This document shows, piece after piece, positions 60,530 through 64,000 of a stretch of DNA of 64,000 nt. A program made the translations under genes and the position numbers. Source of the stretch: a virus; the IMG/VR virus record IMGVR_UViG_3300028920_000052, positions 1 to 64,000 of that record; one strand, given 5' to 3'. A model generated the notes under the pieces. The model was given only the letters and a program-made list of their open reading frames with translations, was not told the origin of the DNA and searched no databases. Position 1 is the stretch's first letter. Every line of letters starts with the position of its first letter.

Positions 60530-61744
60530 ATGAGCAAAACAAATGATGAAAGTAAAGGACTGTTAGGAGAAGTTGATTTTGGGGATCTTATTGAGCCTCA
60601 TTCATCTATAGCAGCCGATGAAGAATTTCCTAGTATGGGAAATGATTTTTTTGAACAACCAGCATTTCAAGATATAGATGCTGGTACTGATGCAGATAGT
60701 TCTTTGACAGATGATATTGAGTTAGATCTGGATAAAGAGGATAAGAAGAAAGTTGAGAAGAAAGTTGAGACTACCAAGGAAAACTTGGAAGATGATACTG
60801 AAACAGAAAAAACACCTCCTTCTCACGATGATGCTGAGTCCAACTCTCAGCTTGCTCTTGTCTTTGCCAGGTTTCTAAGTGAGAAGGGGGTTATTTCTGA
60901 TGTTAATGAAGATGAGTTCAAAGAGTACGTAAAAGAAAATGGAGATGATGCTGGTCTTGAATATCTATATAATACAGAGGTTGAGACTAGAGTTGAATCT
61001 ATTAAAAGTATGTATGAACAAGATGTTAAAGACTATATAGAGTTTAGAGATGCTGGTATTTCACCAGAAACTGCAAAAACTCTAAGTTTCTCTAAAAGTA
61101 AATTTGAAAGTATTACTGAAGATGATTTAGAAGAAAATGAAGATTTAAGAAAAGAAGTATTGGAACAACATTTAAAAAATACTACTAAATTTACTAAAGA
61201 AGAGATTGAAGATACAATAGATTCTATGGTTGCTACAGGTAAAGATGCTACTAAAGCTAAAACAGCTTTAAAAGCAATTAATCTTTATAATAAGGAACAG
61301 GTAGAATTAGAGAAGAAAAAGATTAAAGAATCTGAAGAAATACAGTTAAAACAACAAGAAGATAATATTAATAAGTTTAAGGCTGCTATCTATGAAAAGA
61401 AAGAGATACTTGGTCAAACTGTTAATAAGCAAACTCTTCAGAAGATAGAGAAATTTTTACTAAACCCTGCAGAAAAAGATCCTAATGGTAATCCTGTAGA
61501 TGGTATTACAGCATGGTTTATGAAAGATCCTGTTAATGCTAGAATTAAATTAGCATATGGTATTATGACAGGACTACTTGATGGTAAGATTGATAATTTG
61601 AAAACTAAGGCTAAATCAGCAACTATCAAGGATATTGAAGCTGCTCTTAATGGTAAGGGTGGTATGTTAGATGGACAGTCAGATAGAGGTGGTGAGAAGG
61701 GAGAAGGTTTATCAGCTCTCAAATCAGCATTTAGACTAGATTAA
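60530..61744 (+). CDS. Scaffold-like acidic protein
   Basis: From ATG 60530 this is a 404-residue protein just before the major capsid gene. The first 100 residues are acidic and disordered (DIELDLDKEDKKKVEKKVE). A long helical part follows (KEQVELEKKKIKESEEIQL), and a Gly-rich region (GKGGMLDGQSDRGGEKG) precedes the end. Acidic, helical proteins in this position are typically capsid scaffolds. A start at 60500 overlaps the promoter, so it is less likely. Confidence 0.7.
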   Translation: MSKTNDESKGLLGEVDFGDLIEPHSSIAADEEFPSMGNDFFEQPAFQDIDAGTDADSSLTDDIELDLDKEDKKKVEKKVETTKENLEDDTETEKTPPSHDDAESNSQLALVFARFLSEKGVISDVNEDEFKEYVKENGDDAGLEYLYNTEVETRVESIKSMYEQDVKDYIEFRDAGISPETAKTLSFSKSKFESITEDDLEENEDLRKEVLEQHLKNTTKFTKEEIEDTIDSMVATGKDATKAKTALKAINLYNKEQVELEKKKIKESEEIQLKQQEDNINKFKAAIYEKKEILGQTVNKQTLQKIEKFLLNPAEKDPNGNPVDGITAWFMKDPVNARIKLAYGIMTGLLDGKIDNLKTKAKSATIKDIEAALNGKGGMLDGQSDRGGEKGEGLSALKSAFRLD

Positions 61745-61784
61745 TAATAGAAACTATTTACTAACAATTTTTAAAAAATAAAAA

Positions 61785-63287
61785 ATGAGTGTTAAAATGT
61801 CAAAACTCCAAATTCTAGATCCTTCATACTGGGGAAAACTTACCAGAGAAGAGCATTTAGGTTGGATGGGTATGCAAGACCCTCAGTGGATTTCTAAATT
61901 CATTGATAGGGTATATGAAGTGAACTATGGGGCTGATAATATCGTGTCTTTTATTGACAGGTTCCCATTAAGGTATCTTGATGATGATACTCCTTTCCGT
62001 TGGGCTTTACAAGGTTCAGAAGAAAGGAATATACAACTTATTGCTGCTACTGTAAGTGCCAGTCCTACTGGTACACAAATTACAGATTCTACACAAGCAG
62101 GACTAGGTTTTGGTGAATTTTATATGTGGTTTGCTGAAGATTTCTTTAGTGCAACTTCTGTAATGGTAGGTCATCACCCTGAAAAGTATTCAGTGCGTGT
62201 AATGACTGATGCAATACAAGCTGGTGGATACTATGGTTATAGGTGTCAATTAGTAACTGGAGATCCTACTAAGTATATTGATGGAGACGAAGTTGCTGCT
62301 GGTACACTGTGGTCAGAAGAATATGGATTAGTTGAACAGACACTTTCTGTTCGTGGTAATGAACCTAAACATGCTAGTCACTTTGTAATGGAGAATACTT
62401 TCTCTATGATTCGTAAGAATTATGAAGTTCCTGGTAATATGATTCGTAAAGGTAAAGTTGCTCCTCTAGCTTTCAAATTTCTAGATCAGAATGGTAAAGA
62501 GCATGCTGCTTGGATTTCTAAACTTGAGTGGGATTTCTTAACTCAATTCCGTAGGGATAAAGCACGTTTACTTCTGGGTGGTAAATCCACTAAAATGGAT
62601 GATGGTAACTATTCACTGAAAGGTGAAAGTGGTAATGTTATCAAAGCTGGGTTTGGATTGTATGAGCAAATGGAAGGTTCTAATCTTCTTTTCTACAATG
62701 ACTTTTCACTGAAGGCTATTACTGACTTTGCTATGGATATTTCTGTAGGTAAAGTACCTGAAGACAAAAGGATGCTAGTTCTTTCTACTGGTGAATATGG
62801 TGCATATCAAGTTCATACTGCTTTAGCAGAAAGAGGTGGAGAAATTCCTTGGCTACGTAGTGATCATAACCTTGCAAAAATTGAAGGTAATAAGATGAAA
62901 CTTGCAGAAGGACAATTTATTGAGTATGAATTTATCAACGGAATTAAGTTTAAGTTGATGATTGACCCAATGAAAGATGATCCTGTACGTAATAAGATTC
63001 GTCACCCTAATGGAGGTTTGGCTAGTTCTTATATTTATGATATTTGGGACTTTGGTACAACTAACGGTAAAGCTAATATTCAAAGAGTAGCTGTAAAAGG
63101 AGATGAAGAAATCTACAGGTTTATTCCTGGAATGCGTGACCAGTTCACAGCATATAACAATCTTTCAGCTCCTGCTGCTACTTCTTCTTTGAAGGATGGA
63201 TACGTAGTTGGTAAAATGTATCAAGGCGCAATTCAATTGAACAATCCTCTTAAGGCTGGTAGGATTATTCCTACTATCTTACGATAG
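61785..63287 (+). CDS. Major capsid protein, HK97-type fold
   Basis: This 500-residue protein follows the scaffold gene. It has SKLQILDPSYWGKLTREEHL at the start, IVSFIDRFPLRYLDDDTPFRW near 50-70, and QLVTGDPTKYIDGDEVA. It is large and rich in Gly, Asn and beta-strand patterns, as expected for crAss-like capsid proteins. It ends in TAG, showing that TAG is a true stop here. It should form the icosahedral shell. A second Met at residue 5 could also start it. Confidence 0.85.
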   Translation: MSVKMSKLQILDPSYWGKLTREEHLGWMGMQDPQWISKFIDRVYEVNYGADNIVSFIDRFPLRYLDDDTPFRWALQGSEERNIQLIAATVSASPTGTQITDSTQAGLGFGEFYMWFAEDFFSATSVMVGHHPEKYSVRVMTDAIQAGGYYGYRCQLVTGDPTKYIDGDEVAAGTLWSEEYGLVEQTLSVRGNEPKHASHFVMENTFSMIRKNYEVPGNMIRKGKVAPLAFKFLDQNGKEHAAWISKLEWDFLTQFRRDKARLLLGGKSTKMDDGNYSLKGESGNVIKAGFGLYEQMEGSNLLFYNDFSLKAITDFAMDISVGKVPEDKRMLVLSTGEYGAYQVHTALAERGGEIPWLRSDHNLAKIEGNKMKLAEGQFIEYEFINGIKFKLMIDPMKDDPVRNKIRHPNGGLASSYIYDIWDFGTTNGKANIQRVAVKGDEEIYRFIPGMRDQFTAYNNLSAPAATSSLKDGYVVGKMYQGAIQLNNPLKAGRIIPTILR

Positions 63288-63303
63288 ATTAATATTATGC
63301 TTG

Positions 63304-63325
63304 GAGAGTGGGATTTTTTCCCACT
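63304..63325 (+). terminator. Intrinsic terminator after the capsid gene
   Basis: AGTGGGA and TCCCACT form a 7-base stem with a T-rich loop, 20 bases after the capsid stop, followed by a T-containing run (TTCCTTGCATTTTT). Confidence 0.75.
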
Positions 63326-63329
63326 TTCC

Positions 63330-63360
63330 TTGCATTTTTAAAATAAAAGTTATAACTTGG
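63330..63360 (+). promoter_or_regulatory. Possible Bacteroidetes-type promoter after the capsid gene
   Basis: TTG at 63330-63332, 20 bases, TAACTTGG at 63353-63360, one mismatch from TAnnTTTG. It would drive the last gene in the window. Confidence 0.5.
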
Positions 63361-63397
63361 CAAAAATTTTAGTATTACTAATTTTAATAAATTTATT

Positions 63398-64000
63398 ATG
63401 ATTTCAACAGAGCAAGCAGTGAAGCAAGGATTTTTAGAAGACAAAGTGGTTTATTTAAAGCCTGTACCTCGTGGAGGAGAAATGATAAAAGATCCTACAC
63501 ACATAGCATTTTTTAAAATGGAAGGAGCTTCAGATACATATCCACTAAAGATGGATGACGTTACTAAAAGAATTATAAACCCTTTTCGTAACGCTAAAGA
63601 AATGGAATACTTCTCAGAAGTTATGGGAGAGGATTTAAATCCATATAAAAAAAAGAATGAATTTTGGATGGGATTTTCTGTTAAGATTACAAAGAGTCCA
63701 GAATTAATGCAAATAGGAAAAAGATTTGATTTATCTGAGCCTAGAGAAATGTTAGAATATCTTGTACTAAGAACTTGGAAGAAAGAAATTGGTACAGATT
63801 GGGAAAAAAGAATGAATGGATTTAGATATTGTTTTGTAGATTCTGATTATGAAGAACAGAAAGCTGTAAGTGAAATGGATTTTACTTTAAAAGTAGGAGA
63901 AATTTATGGAATGCTACAGAGTAAACCTTCTGAAATGAAAGACTTTATTAATATATATTACCAAACTAAGCACAAGAATAAAATTGTTCCAGAAGATGCT
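63398..64000 (+). CDS. Structural protein candidate after the capsid gene (cut by window edge)
   Basis: An open frame runs 201 codons from ATG 63398 to the window end without a stop. It starts MISTEQAVKQGFLEDKVVY and contains KPVPRGGEMIKDPTHIAFFK and EFWMGFSVKITKSPELM. In related phages the genes after the capsid gene encode head-completion or connector proteins, but I do not recognise this one. The gap 63288-63397 holds only the terminator and promoter-like boxes. Confidence 0.75.
   Translation, partial: MISTEQAVKQGFLEDKVVYLKPVPRGGEMIKDPTHIAFFKMEGASDTYPLKMDDVTKRIINPFRNAKEMEYFSEVMGEDLNPYKKKNEFWMGFSVKITKSPELMQIGKRFDLSEPREMLEYLVLRTWKKEIGTDWEKRMNGFRYCFVDSDYEEQKAVSEMDFTLKVGEIYGMLQSKPSEMKDFINIYYQTKHKNKIVPEDA

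Noticed and set aside
1-64000. Reassigned stop codon (TAG or TGA read as an amino acid), known in some crAss-like phages
   Set aside because: TAA, TAG and TGA all end well-defined genes, including TAG for the capsid protein, and long genes are not broken under the standard code.
1-64000. CRISPR arrays, integrase or lysogeny module
   Set aside because: I saw no evenly spaced direct repeats, no integrase catalytic pattern and no repressor/att arrangement in this window; parts of the genome outside are not visible.

Overview
This AT-rich window looks like roughly two thirds of a crAss-like phage (Crassvirales), a tailed dsDNA phage of gut Bacteroidetes. Three things point there. The gene set is typical: a giant DFDxD-type RNA polymerase, a PolA-family polymerase, DnaG, SF4 helicase, PrimPol, UDG, RusA and ParB, and an IHF-like gene just before terminase, portal and an HK97-type capsid gene. 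The two-armed layout of opposing transcription blocks is also typical. Finally, several late genes carry promoters of the Bacteroidetes type (TTG, 20-21 bases, TAnnTTTG). TAA, TAG and TGA all end genes, including the capsid gene, so the code is standard. I see no integrase, tRNA or CRISPR.

Layout. Positions 1-10826 (+) hold two overlapping giant genes: an RNA polymerase fused to a metallopeptidase and 'polyvalent' modules, then a 1172-residue probable virion protein. A bidirectional terminator follows. Positions 10840-48241 (-) are a long block of DNA-metabolism genes and many small unknown genes. This block encodes UDG, a 5'-3' exonuclease, PrimPol, a nucleotidyltransferase, a MoxR ATPase with a VWA-like partner, RusA, primase, an SSB candidate, a RecA-like ATPase, a signal-peptide lysozyme, helicase, helicase-loader candidate, SF2 helicase and ParB. 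Its DNA polymerase gene is cut into three exons by two group I introns, each with its own homing endonuclease. Positions 40480-41640 are a GC-richer island of small zinc-finger genes with a repeated spacer motif.

Positions 45215-49025 are mostly non-coding but rich in perfect inverted repeats, nested stems and pseudoknots. They also hold two tiny membrane proteins, a few small genes, and a promoter-to-terminator unit of about 490 bases with no credible gene. This is the best candidate for an undescribed system: one or more large structured phage RNAs. Positions 49026-64000 (+) are the late block: methyltransferase, GroES-like protein, metallophosphoesterase, IHF-like protein, TerS candidate, TerL, portal, a ferritin with an intact ferroxidase centre, a scaffold candidate, major capsid protein and a following gene cut by the window edge.

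How it works together (inference): the injected virion polymerase would start early transcription. The minus block would then replicate the genome with PolA, helicase, primase and SSB. The plus block, read from host-like promoters, would build and fill capsids.
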